From Cellulomonas xylanilytica (GTDB lineage Bacteria > Actinomycetota > Actinomycetes > Actinomycetales > Cellulomonadaceae): a DNA stretch of 64,000 nucleotides. Under the pieces are notes generated by a model that made no database searches, had not been told where the DNA came from, and saw nothing but the letters and a program-made list of their open reading frames with translations. The translations under genes and the position numbers were made by a program. Positions 8,525 through 16,726 of the stretch are shown one piece after another. Every line of letters begins with the position of its first letter. Within the stretch, counting starts at the first letter, position 1. The stretch is from positions 307,824-371,823 of the forward strand of contig NZ_BJUB01000004.1 in the NCBI RefSeq assembly GCF_007989805.1. The letters are read 5' to 3'.

Positions 8525-9832
8525 ATGGGCACCTACGTCACGCAGCAGTGGACGCCGCGGACGACCGACGGCGTGCCCCGGCGGTTCACGCGCTCCGGCA
8601 CCTATCAGGCGTTCGTCCCCGACTCGCTGCTCGACCTCGACGTCCCGCTCGACGGACCCGTGCTCGCCCTGCTGGACGAGGCGGAGAGCCGCGCGCGCGA
8701 GGCGGCCGACCTCGCGGCGCACGCCGGTCTCGGGCAGATCGGCGACCTGCTGGTGCGGTCGGAGGCGGCGGCGTCCTCCCTCATCGAGGGCTACGAGCCG
8801 ACGCCCCGGGCGGTCGCCGTGGCCGACTTCGTCGCGCGCGGCCGCGAGTCCGCAGTGACCGTCGCGCGCACCCTGCACGCGGTGCGCGCGTCGGTGGAAC
8901 GCGCCCGGGACCCCGGCGTGTCCCTCGTCTGGGACGTCGTCGAGCTCCAGCGGCTGATCGCCCCCCGCCACGCCGGGGTCCGCACCGAACCCGTCTGGAT
9001 CGGTGGCCGGACCCCTCTGGAGGCGCACTACAACGCCCCGCCGCACGACCAGGTGCACCGGCTCCTCGACGACCTCGACGCCTACCTGTCCTCGCGCCGG
9101 CACCGTCCCGTGCTCGCCGCAGCCCTCGCGCACGCGCAGCTGGAGACCATCCACCCGTTCGCCGACGGCAACGGCCGCGCCGGCCGGGTCCTCATCGGCA
9201 CCGTCCTGGCCCGCTACGGCGTCGCGCCGCAGATCACGCTGCCCGTCAGCACGGCACTGTTCCGCGACCGCGAGCGCTACTACGCCGCGCTCGACGCCTA
9301 CCGGCAGGGTGACCGGGGCCTCGCCGTCGTGCACGTGGTCGCCGAGGCCGTCACGGCCGCGGCCGCCGACGCGCTGCGCCTGTCCGACCGGGTGACGCAG
9401 TGGCAGCGCCGGCAGACCGAGTCGCTGGACACCTACCTGCGGGAGAGGTCGTCGACGGGCCGGGTCCGGCACGGGGTCGCGCACCGGCTGGTCACCGACC
9501 TGCCGACGCACCCGGTGCTGGACGCCGCGACGACCGCGGCCAGGTACGGGGTCACCGCCGTCGCCGCCCGCAACGCCCTGGACGCGCTGGCCGCCGCCGG
9601 CGTGCTGCGACCGGACCGGAAGGCGGACCGCACCCGGACCGTCTACGTCGCCACCGAGCTGCTGGACCTCGTCGCGGAACCGGGGGTCGCGGCAGAGGCC
9701 GACGCGGCCCCGGCCGTCGACGTCCCGCTGGCGGCGACCGATCCGGAGGCCGGGACGGCGTGCGGCGCGTGGCTGCCGCGCGCGGGCCGCTCGTGCCGCC
9801 TCCCGCACGGCCATCGCGGCCAGCACCGCTGA
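8525..9832 (+). CDS. Fic family protein (class II, autoinhibited)
   Basis: This 435-residue Fic/DOC protein is a predicted AMP or nucleotide transferase. The catalytic loop HPFADGNGRAGR fits HxFx(D/E)GNGRxxR. An N-terminal SSLIEG matches the inhibitory helix motif (S/T)xxxE(G/N), so activity is probably held off by its own N-terminal domain, as in class II Fic proteins. Helix-turn-helix-like sequence follows the Fic core (about residues 325-375, AATTAARYGVTAVAARNAL). The C-terminus ends with Cys and His residues (CGAWLPRAGRSC, then HGHRGQH). The ATG at 8525 is 5 bases after GGGGAGG and is preferred over an upstream GTG. No antitoxin gene is adjacent. Confidence 0.9.
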   Translation: MGTYVTQQWTPRTTDGVPRRFTRSGTYQAFVPDSLLDLDVPLDGPVLALLDEAESRAREAADLAAHAGLGQIGDLLVRSEAAASSLIEGYEPTPRAVAVADFVARGRESAVTVARTLHAVRASVERARDPGVSLVWDVVELQRLIAPRHAGVRTEPVWIGGRTPLEAHYNAPPHDQVHRLLDDLDAYLSSRRHRPVLAAALAHAQLETIHPFADGNGRAGRVLIGTVLARYGVAPQITLPVSTALFRDRERYYAALDAYRQGDRGLAVVHVVAEAVTAAAADALRLSDRVTQWQRRQTESLDTYLRERSSTGRVRHGVAHRLVTDLPTHPVLDAATTAARYGVTAVAARNALDALAAAGVLRPDRKADRTRTVYVATELLDLVAEPGVAAEADAAPAVDVPLAATDPEAGTACGAWLPRAGRSCRLPHGHRGQHR

Positions 9833-9921
9833 ACCCGGACGAAGCGCCCTCGGACGCGTCGGCCCGGCGGCAGCCTGATGACGAAACGGCCACACCCGCC
9901 CCGGAGCCCGCCCGGCGCCCG

Positions 9922-9927
9922 TAGCGT
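9922..9927 (+). promoter_or_regulatory. Leaderless -10 element (TAGCGT)
   Basis: TAGCGT ends 7 bases before the ATG at 9935, so transcription should begin at or near the start codon. Confidence 0.6.
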
Positions 9928-9934
9928 GCGTGGC

Positions 9935-10438
9935 ATGCGCACCGCCCCGGCACCGTCTCGCCCGGCCCCGATGACCGGGGTCGGGACGAGCCGCCTGCGC
10001 GGGGAGCTCGTCCTGCACCCGGTCGCCCTGGTCGGGCTCGCCGTCCTGCTCGTCAACGACCACGTGCTCAAGGCGGCCGTCCCGGGCTGGTGGACGGGCA
10101 AGCTGTCCGACCTCGCCGGGCTCGCGTTCTTCCCGTTCCTGCTGGTGGCGCTCGTGGACCTCGCGCGCCGGCGAGGCCACGAACCGGGGATCCGCACCGC
10201 ACTCGTCGCCGCCTGCGCCACGGCGGTCGTCTTCACCGCGATCAAGACGTCGGTGGTCGCCCGCGACCTCTACGCCGCCGCGGTCGGCATCGTGCGCTTC
10301 CCCGTGGACGCGCTGGTGTGGGGCGCCGCTCGCCCGGACCGCGTCGCCGTCGTCCCGGACGTCACCGACGTGCCGGCCGTCGTCGCGTGCGCGCTGGTCG
10401 TCCTGGTGGTGCACCGACGCGTCCGCGCACGTCGATAG
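9935..10438 (+). CDS. Hypothetical multi-pass membrane protein
   Basis: I do not recognise a named family. The 167-residue product has about four hydrophobic segments (near residues 27-46, 56-76, 90-108 and 147-163). A polar motif, NDHVLKAAVPGWWTGKLSD, runs from the end of the first segment into the loop before the second. This GKLSD-containing motif looks conserved rather than random and could be a functional site. The ATG at 9935 fits a leaderless promoter, while an upstream in-frame ATG at 9878 would have no signal. It stands alone between fic and a hydrolase gene. Confidence 0.7.
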   Translation: MRTAPAPSRPAPMTGVGTSRLRGELVLHPVALVGLAVLLVNDHVLKAAVPGWWTGKLSDLAGLAFFPFLLVALVDLARRRGHEPGIRTALVAACATAVVFTAIKTSVVARDLYAAAVGIVRFPVDALVWGAARPDRVAVVPDVTDVPAVVACALVVLVVHRRVRARR

Positions 10439-10441
10439 GGT
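10436..10441 (+). promoter_or_regulatory. Leaderless -10 element (TAGGGT)
   Basis: TAGGGT overlaps the previous stop region and ends 7 bases before the ATG at 10449, favouring that start over the GTG at 10440. Confidence 0.55.
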
Positions 10442-10448
10442 GCCCGGC

Positions 10449-11387
10449 ATGAGCCGGACCACCCACCGCGTCGTGCGGGACCGGGCGGTGTGCCGCGCGC
10501 ACGGGGTCGCGGGCGTGCTGGTGCAGCCGGTGTCGGGCGCCGCGCGCGCGGTCGTCGTGCTGGGCGGGTCCGAGGGCGGGATGCACGAGCGGGACGCGGT
10601 CGCGCTCGCGGAGGCCGGGTTCGCGGCCCTCGCCGTCGCGTACTTTCGTGCCCCCGGGGTCCCGTCCGCCCTCGTCGACGTCCCCCTGGAGTACTTCACC
10701 CGGGCGCTCGACCTGCTGGAGGCCCAGGGGTTCGCACCGGGCTCGATCGGGCTGCTCGGCGGCTCCCGGGGCGGCGAGGCCGCACTCCTGGTCGGCAGTC
10801 GCGACGAGCGCGTCGGGTCCGTGGTGAGCGTGGCCGGCAGCGGGGTGGTCACGCAGGGGATCGACGACGAGGCGGGCCGGCTGGACGCAATCCTGCAGAC
10901 CTCGGGTCCCGCGTGGACCGTCGACGGCCGGCCGCTGCCGTCCCTCCCCTACGAGGTGAGCACCGAGCTCGTGGACACCATCGAGCGCGGGGAGCCGGTG
11001 GCTCTGCGTGACGGCTTCGCGCCCCTGCCGACCGACCCGGCCGCGCTGGCACGCATCAGCATCCCCGTCGAGCGCATCCGCGGTGGCGTCCTGCTCGTGG
11101 CCGGCAGCGACGACCAGGTGTGGGACTCGGCCGCGTACCACGGGGTCGCCGCCGACCGTCTGACCGACCACCCGTACCCGGCGGCGAGCGTCGTGCTCGA
11201 CTCCGTCGGGCACCTCATCGCCGGACCGCCGGGCGGTCCTACGGCCAGCCTGGGGCCGGGGCCGGGCGTCACCCTCCGGTTCGGCGGCGACCCGGTGCTC
11301 ACCCAGCACGCGCGTGCGGAGACCTGGTCGCGGACCCTGGGCTTCCTGCGCTACACGCTGCCCCGCGAGGAGCCGGCGGACGGGTGA
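10449..11387 (+). CDS. Alpha/beta hydrolase, BAAT C-terminal (acyl-CoA thioesterase-like)
   Basis: This 312-residue protein has the alpha/beta-hydrolase fold seen in the C-terminal catalytic domain of BAAT/acyl-CoA thioester hydrolases. VVVLGGSEGGMHERDA probably forms the oxyanion region. GLLGGSRGGEAALL carries the likely nucleophile Ser. SDDQVWDS supplies the acid and SVGHLIAGPPGG the His. The N-terminal Ig-like domain of full BAAT enzymes is missing, so it may be a general esterase or dienelactone-type hydrolase. The substrate is unknown. Confidence 0.78.
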   Translation: MSRTTHRVVRDRAVCRAHGVAGVLVQPVSGAARAVVVLGGSEGGMHERDAVALAEAGFAALAVAYFRAPGVPSALVDVPLEYFTRALDLLEAQGFAPGSIGLLGGSRGGEAALLVGSRDERVGSVVSVAGSGVVTQGIDDEAGRLDAILQTSGPAWTVDGRPLPSLPYEVSTELVDTIERGEPVALRDGFAPLPTDPAALARISIPVERIRGGVLLVAGSDDQVWDSAAYHGVAADRLTDHPYPAASVVLDSVGHLIAGPPGGPTASLGPGPGVTLRFGGDPVLTQHARAETWSRTLGFLRYTLPREEPADG

Positions 11388-11403
11388 GCGTCCGGCGACG
11401 ACC

Positions 11404-12225
11404 TCAGCGCGTCGCCCAGAACGCCACGGCCGCCGCCGACGCGACGTTCAGGGAGTCCACACCGCCCCGCATGGGGATCTGCACGACCAGGTCCGCCGCG
11501 GCGATGGTCTCGGCCTTCAGGCCGTGCCCCTCGGAACCGAGCACCAGCGCCAGCCGCTCCGGGGTGTCCCGCTCCAGCACGTCCAGGCCCACCGCGTCGT
11601 CGGTGAGCGCGAGCGCCGCGGTGACGAACCCGTGCTCCCGCAGCACGTCGATCCCGGCGGGCCACGGGTCGATGCGCGTCCACGGCACCTGGAACACGGT
11701 GCCCATCGAGACCCGCACGGACCGCCGGTACAGCGGGTCGGCGCAGCGGGGCGTGACCAGGACCGCGTCCATGCCCATCGCGGCGCACGCGCGCATGATG
11801 GCCCCGACGTTCGTGTGGTCGACGATGTCCTCGAGCACGGCGACGCGCCGGGCGCCGGCGAGCAGCTCGGCCACCGGCTGCAGGACCGGTCGGTGCATGG
11901 CGGCCAGCGCCCCGCGGTGCACGTGGAACCCGGTGATCGCCTCGAGCACGGGTTCCTCCGCGACGTACACCGGCACCACGGTGTCGTCGGCGGGGAGCCC
12001 GGTCAGCATCCGCTCGAGGTCGGGCACCCACCGGGGCGACAGCAGGACGGACCGCGGTCGGTGGCCGGCGGCGAGCGCCCGGCCGAGGACGGTCGAGCTC
12101 TCCGCGATGTAGAGGCCCTTGGCGGGCTCCTGCCGCGAGCGCAGCGCGACGTCGGTCAGGGAGACGTAGTCGGCGAGCCGCTCGTCGGCGGGATCGGTGA
12201 CGGGCTGCAGGGAGGCGACGGGCAC
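11404..12225 (-). CDS. TrmH/SpoU family RNA 2'-O-methyltransferase
   Basis: This 273-residue SPOUT-fold enzyme probably methylates a ribose 2'-OH of rRNA or tRNA using SAM. All three SpoU motifs are present: DHTNVGAIMR, LGSEGHGL and IPMRGGVDSLNVASAAAVAFW in the knotted C-terminal half. The N-terminal 100 residues form a substrate-binding extension. The GTG start follows a GGGAGG-like site and lies 4 bases after the xylanase stop, so it may be carried on the MFS-xylanase transcript although the functions look unrelated. The modified nucleotide cannot be deduced. Confidence 0.88.
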   Translation of the reverse strand: MPVASLQPVTDPADERLADYVSLTDVALRSRQEPAKGLYIAESSTVLGRALAAGHRPRSVLLSPRWVPDLERMLTGLPADDTVVPVYVAEEPVLEAITGFHVHRGALAAMHRPVLQPVAELLAGARRVAVLEDIVDHTNVGAIMRACAAMGMDAVLVTPRCADPLYRRSVRVSMGTVFQVPWTRIDPWPAGIDVLREHGFVTAALALTDDAVGLDVLERDTPERLALVLGSEGHGLKAETIAAADLVVQIPMRGGVDSLNVASAAAVAFWATR

Positions 12226-12229
12226 CCGG

Positions 12230-13471
12230 TCATCCTCCCAGCCGGACGACGACCTCCCCGTCGGTGGCCAGCTCGACGGGCGTGCCGTCCACCGAGTACG
12301 TCCCGCGGAACCCGCTGACGGGCACGCGTCCCTCCGAGGATGTGCGCACCGTCGTCGGACCCTGCCACCACTCGTCCTTCACCAGCCGGCGCAGGGCGTC
12401 GTACGCCGGCTTGGGGGTGCCGTCGGCGCGCACGAGCCCGGCGGGTGCGCCCAGCCAGGCGCCCTCGTCGGTGATCCCCCAGTACGTCGCCGCCTGCACC
12501 GCGGGGTGCCCGACCAACGTGCGGTAGTGCCGCTCGAGCTCGTCGGCCTGCCGCGCCTCGCCCTCCGGCGTCGAGGGCCACGAGGAGACCTGGTGGTCGT
12601 TGAGGTCCTCGATGTGCGCGGGCATGAGGTCGCCGGACAGCAGCGTGGTCTCGGTCAGGTGCAGCGGCAGGCCGAACCGCGCGAACCGGTCGAGGATCCG
12701 CAGCGTCTTCTCCTCGCCCCAGTAGCCCTGGTGCATGTGGCTCTGCAGCCCGATGGCGTCGACCTGGATACCGGCCTCGAGCACGCCCTCGATCAGGCAC
12801 TCGTACGCGGTCGACATGTCGAAGTCGTTGAGCAGCAGCGTGGCCGACGGGTTGGTCTGCCGGGCCGCGTCGAACGCGAGCCGGATGGTCGGGATCCGCC
12901 CGCGCTCCCAGGCCAGCCGGGTCAGGCCGTTGGGCTCCTTGTCGAACACCGGCATGATCACGACCTCGTTGATCACGTCCCAGGTGTCGATGACGCCGGC
13001 GAAGTCGGCCACCTCGCGCCGGATGCGGGCGTCCTGCACGTCGGCGATCTCGTCGGTGGTGAGGTCGAGCAACCAGGGGGCGCAGACGGTGTGCCAGGCG
13101 AGCGGGTGGCCCTTGACGGCGACGCCGCGGTCGGCGAACCAGCGGGCGGCCGTCAGCAGCCGGGCCGTGTCGGGGCGGCCACGGACGCGCTCGAAGCCGC
13201 CCCAGTAGAACGGGAGCGTCGCGGAGTTGAAGACGTCGAGCCAGAGGTCGGCGAGCGCGGCGGCGGAGCCCACCGAGGCACCGCCGAACGCGGGCCGCTC
13301 GCCGGCCTCGCCCTCCTGGTTGGCGAGCGCGACGAAGTCGAACCCGATGTTGCCGAACAGGAACGCGTGGCTCTCCTGCGCGACGACGACATCGGTGTCG
13401 GCCAGTGGGCGGCCGTGGGCGTCGAGGACCGTGACGACGGCGTCGGCGCGCCGGTGGTTCAGCGTGGACAT
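12230..13471 (-). CDS. Glycoside hydrolase family 10 endo-1,4-beta-xylanase, cytoplasmic
   Basis: This 413-residue GH10 enzyme should cleave beta-1,4-xylan or xylo-oligosaccharides with retention. The acid/base is Glu169 in WDVINEVV and the nucleophile is Glu274 in HLTETT. KGHPLAWH forms the conserved subsite loop. The N-terminus (MSTLNHRRADAVVTVLDAHG) has no signal peptide, so the enzyme is predicted to be intracellular and to act on imported oligosaccharides. The 60 residues before the barrel form an extra beta-rich segment ending HAFLFGNIGFDF. It lies 17 bases downstream of an MFS transporter gene that may supply its substrate. Confidence 0.92.
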   Translation of the reverse strand: MSTLNHRRADAVVTVLDAHGRPLADTDVVVAQESHAFLFGNIGFDFVALANQEGEAGERPAFGGASVGSAAALADLWLDVFNSATLPFYWGGFERVRGRPDTARLLTAARWFADRGVAVKGHPLAWHTVCAPWLLDLTTDEIADVQDARIRREVADFAGVIDTWDVINEVVIMPVFDKEPNGLTRLAWERGRIPTIRLAFDAARQTNPSATLLLNDFDMSTAYECLIEGVLEAGIQVDAIGLQSHMHQGYWGEEKTLRILDRFARFGLPLHLTETTLLSGDLMPAHIEDLNDHQVSSWPSTPEGEARQADELERHYRTLVGHPAVQAATYWGITDEGAWLGAPAGLVRADGTPKPAYDALRRLVKDEWWQGPTTVRTSSEGRVPVSGFRGTYSVDGTPVELATDGEVVVRLGG

Positions 13472-13488
13472 CGCGCAAGCGTAACTTT

Positions 13489-14718
13489 TTATCGATCCAA
13501 CGGGACCCCGATGTCGCCCGCGGCCACCGGCGCGTCGCCTCGCCGTGCGGCACGACCGCCGAGCACGGCGACCACCGCCCCGACCAGCGCGACGACGGGG
13601 ACGACGAGGAACGCCCGGTGCGTCCCGACGGCGTCGGACAGCGCCCCGAGCGCGAACGGTGCGATGCCGATCGCGAGACCGCCGGCGAGGGTCGCACGGG
13701 CCTGCGTCGCGTCCGTGCGGCCGGGTGCCGTGGCGAGCAGGAGCGCGACCGACAGCGGGTACTGCGCCCCGTACCCGAGCCCGGCGACGAACAGGCCGAC
13801 GATGGCGACGCTCGGCGTGGTCGCGGTCCACAGCACCGCCCAGCCGCCGATGGCCACGACGAACGCCACCGCGAGCAGCATCACGGGCGCCACGCGCAGG
13901 GACAGCGGCCCGACCACGAACCGGATCGCCGACATGCCCGCGACGAGGCCCGCGGTGGTCGCCGCCGCGATCCCCGGACCGGCGCCGGTCCGCTCGAGCA
14001 CCAGGCCGGTGGCCCAGTACGTGGTGGCGAACTCCATCGCGACAGCGGCGACCATCGTCACCAGGAAGCACCAGCCGGGCAGGGTGGTCCGGGCCCGGAC
14101 CACCGGTGCGGGGGTGCCGTCGGCGACGTGCGGCGCGGTCATCGCGCCGCCGACCGGGATCCGGGAGACGATGAGTGCGGCGACGAGCGCCAGCCCGACC
14201 GTCACGGCCACCGCAGGCCGCCACCCCCAGCCGATCGCCACGCAGGCGCCGACGGCGAGCGGTCCGACGAGCCCGATCGACGAGCCGATGCCGTTGCCCT
14301 CGGTGAGCGCCGCGGACGCCTTGCCCCCGTGCCGCAGCGCGAGACCGGCCTGTGCGGCGCTGATGGAGATGTTGCCGCCGAGCGCGAGCACCACCATGGC
14401 GGGCAGGCTCCACGCGAGCGACGGCGCCGCGACCAGGCCCGACGCACCGAGGGCGATGAGCGCGGACGCGACGAGGAGCGCGGTGCGCCGACCGCGGCTG
14501 CGGACGAACCTCGGGGTGACGACGGCAGCGAGGATGCCCCCGGCGGCCATCGCGGTCCCGTGCAGCCCGGCCTGCGCGTCGCTGATGCCGAGCTCGTCGG
14601 CGAGCAGCGGCACGCTCGGGTTGAAGCTGTAGAGCAGCCAGCCCCACACGACGAAGCTCCCGTAGAACGCGACCGTCATCCGGTCGCGCGGGAACCCCGT
14701 GGTGGTGGCGGTGGGCAT
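13489..14718 (-). CDS. MFS transporter, probable sugar permease or efflux protein
   Basis: This 409-residue protein has about twelve membrane segments and the MFS loop signature RSRGRRTALL between segments 2 and 3. The tail after segment 12 is short. Substrate motifs are not diagnostic. The GH10 xylanase starts 17 bases downstream, so uptake of xylo-oligosaccharides is a reasonable guess, but drug efflux is equally possible from sequence alone. The ATG at 14718 is preferred over an upstream start because it lies 7 bases from a TACCCT -10. Confidence 0.8.
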   Translation of the reverse strand: MPTATTTGFPRDRMTVAFYGSFVVWGWLLYSFNPSVPLLADELGISDAQAGLHGTAMAAGGILAAVVTPRFVRSRGRRTALLVASALIALGASGLVAAPSLAWSLPAMVVLALGGNISISAAQAGLALRHGGKASAALTEGNGIGSSIGLVGPLAVGACVAIGWGWRPAVAVTVGLALVAALIVSRIPVGGAMTAPHVADGTPAPVVRARTTLPGWCFLVTMVAAVAMEFATTYWATGLVLERTGAGPGIAAATTAGLVAGMSAIRFVVGPLSLRVAPVMLLAVAFVVAIGGWAVLWTATTPSVAIVGLFVAGLGYGAQYPLSVALLLATAPGRTDATQARATLAGGLAIGIAPFALGALSDAVGTHRAFLVVPVVALVGAVVAVLGGRAARRGDAPVAAGDIGVPLDR

Positions 14719-14725
14719 GCGCCCG

Positions 14726-14731
14726 AGGGTA
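14726..14731 (-). promoter_or_regulatory. Leaderless -10 element (TACCCT)
   Basis: On the minus strand TACCCT ends 7 bases before the MFS ATG at 14718. Confidence 0.6.
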
Positions 14732-14749
14732 CGTCGCCGACCCGCGCGA

Positions 14750-16726
14750 TCAGTCCACCGGCGCGACCGCCGCGGCGAACTGGCTCGCGTACAGCCGCGC
14801 GTACGCACCGCCGGCGGCGAGCAGCTCGTCGTGCGAGCCCTGCTCGACGATCGCGCCGTCCTCCATCACCAGGATCGCGTCGGCGTCGCGGATGGTGGAC
14901 AGCCGGTGGGCGATCACGAACGACGTCCGTCCCTGGCGCAGCGCGTTCATCGCCTGCTGGACCAGCACCTCCGTGCGGGTGTCCACCGACGACGTCGCCT
15001 CGTCCAGGATGAGGATCGGCGGGTCGGCCAGGAAGGCGCGCGCGATGGTGAGCAGCTGCTTCTCCCCCGCCGAGACGTTGGCCCCCTCGTCGTCGACCAC
15101 CGTGGCGTACCCGTCGGGCAGGGTCCGCACGAACCGGTCGACGTGGGTGGCCTCCGCCGCCGCGACGATCTCCTCCTGGGTCGCGCCGTCGGCGCCGTAC
15201 GCGATGTTCTCCGCGAGCGTGCCGCCGAACAGCCACGTGTCCTGCAGCACCATCCCCATCTGCGAGCGCAGCGCGTCCCGCGTGAGGTCCCGGGTGTCGA
15301 CGCCGTCCAGCGTGATCCGGCCGCCGTCGACCTCGTAGAACCGCATGAGGAGGTTGACCAGCGTCGTCTTGCCGGCTCCCGTGGGACCGACGATGGCGAT
15401 GGTCTGGCCCGGTTCGGCCACGAGCGACAGGTCCTGGATGAGCGGCGTGTCGGGCGAGTAGCTGAACGCCACGTGCTCGAACGCCACGCGGCCCCGGGTC
15501 GGCTGGACGGGCGGGGTGGGGTCCGCCGGGTCCGGCGACTGCTCCTGCGCGTCGAGCAGCTCGAACACGCGCTCCACCGACGCGACGCCGGACTGCAGGA
15601 GGTTGGCCATCGACGCGATCTGCGTGATCGGTTGCGTGAACTGCCGGCTGTACTGGATGAACGCCTGCACGTCGCCCAGCGTCATGGTCCCCGACGCCAC
15701 CCGCAGGCCGCCGACGACCGCGACGATGACGTAGTTGAGGTTGGCGACGAAGCCGAGCGCCGGCTGGATGATGCCGGAGATGAACTGCGCCCGGAAGCTG
15801 GAGTCGTAGAGCCTGTCGTTGCGCTCGGCGAAGACCTCGGCCGCCTCGGCCTGCCGCCCGAAGACGGTCACCAGCGAGTGGCCGGTGTACATCTCCTCGA
15901 TGTGGGCGTTGAGCTTGCCGGTCCACGCCCACTGCTCCATGAACTGCGGACGCGACCGCTGGGCGATCGCCCCGGCGATCGCGATCGACAGCGGCACGGT
16001 GACCAGGGCGATGACGGCCAGCAGCGGCGAGATCCAGAACATCATCACCAGCACGCCGATGACCGTGAGCACCGAGGTGATGAGCGCGGAGAGCGTCTGC
16101 TGCAGCGTCTGCGCCACGTTGTCGATGTCGTTGGTGACCCGGCTGAGCAGCTCGCCGCGCGGCTGGGAGTCGATGTACCGCAGGGGCAGGCGCGACAGCT
16201 TCGCCTCCACGTCCTGCCGCATGGCGTAGACGGTCCGCTGCACGACGACGGCGGTGAGCCGGCCCTGCAGCCAGCCGAACAGGAACGAGCCGACGTAGAT
16301 CGCCAGCACGATCATGAGCAGCTGCCAGAGCCGGTCGAAGTCGATCCCCACGCCGGGGACCGCCCCGCTGCCCGCGACGACGTCCGCGAACGTGCCCTGC
16401 CCGCTCGCGCGCAGCGCCGCGACGGCCTGGTCCGTGGTGGTGCCCGCGGGGAACGCCGAGCCCAGCTGGGTGCCGATGACGCCGTCGAAGATGATGTTGG
16501 TCGCGTCGCCCAGGAGCTTCGGCCCGATGACGGCGAGCACGACGGACGCGACCGCGAGCGCGATGATCAGCGCCATCGACGCCCGCTCGGACCGCATCTC
16601 GCGCAGGAACCGCTTGGCGGACCCGCGGAAGTTCATCGACTTCTCGCCGGGCATGCCCATGCTCATCATCGGGCCGGGCCCGCGACGCGCTGCTGCCGGG
16701 GGGAGCCGGCGGGACTCGGTGCTCAT
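14750..16726 (-). CDS. ABC exporter subunit with consensus ATPase site
   Basis: This 658-residue half-transporter has an N-terminal six-helix exporter domain (about residues 45-365) and a C-terminal nucleotide-binding domain. Walker A is GPTGAGKTTLVN, the signature NVSAGEKQLLTIARAF, Walker B ILILDEATSSVD with the catalytic Glu, and the switch FVIAHRLST with its His. It pairs with the upstream subunit, whose site is degenerate, as in TM287/288-type heterodimers. The first 45 residues are a Met- and Arg-rich cytoplasmic extension. The ATG overlaps the partner's TGA (ATGA). The substrate is probably a drug or lipid. Confidence 0.93.
   Translation of the reverse strand: MSTESRRLPPAAARRGPGPMMSMGMPGEKSMNFRGSAKRFLREMRSERASMALIIALAVASVVLAVIGPKLLGDATNIIFDGVIGTQLGSAFPAGTTTDQAVAALRASGQGTFADVVAGSGAVPGVGIDFDRLWQLLMIVLAIYVGSFLFGWLQGRLTAVVVQRTVYAMRQDVEAKLSRLPLRYIDSQPRGELLSRVTNDIDNVAQTLQQTLSALITSVLTVIGVLVMMFWISPLLAVIALVTVPLSIAIAGAIAQRSRPQFMEQWAWTGKLNAHIEEMYTGHSLVTVFGRQAEAAEVFAERNDRLYDSSFRAQFISGIIQPALGFVANLNYVIVAVVGGLRVASGTMTLGDVQAFIQYSRQFTQPITQIASMANLLQSGVASVERVFELLDAQEQSPDPADPTPPVQPTRGRVAFEHVAFSYSPDTPLIQDLSLVAEPGQTIAIVGPTGAGKTTLVNLLMRFYEVDGGRITLDGVDTRDLTRDALRSQMGMVLQDTWLFGGTLAENIAYGADGATQEEIVAAAEATHVDRFVRTLPDGYATVVDDEGANVSAGEKQLLTIARAFLADPPILILDEATSSVDTRTEVLVQQAMNALRQGRTSFVIAHRLSTIRDADAILVMEDGAIVEQGSHDELLAAGGAYARLYASQFAAAVAPVD

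Noticed and set aside
8525..9832. Fic-antitoxin (FicTA or doc-phd) module
   Set aside because: No small antitoxin gene lies next to it, and the protein carries its own inhibitory motif.
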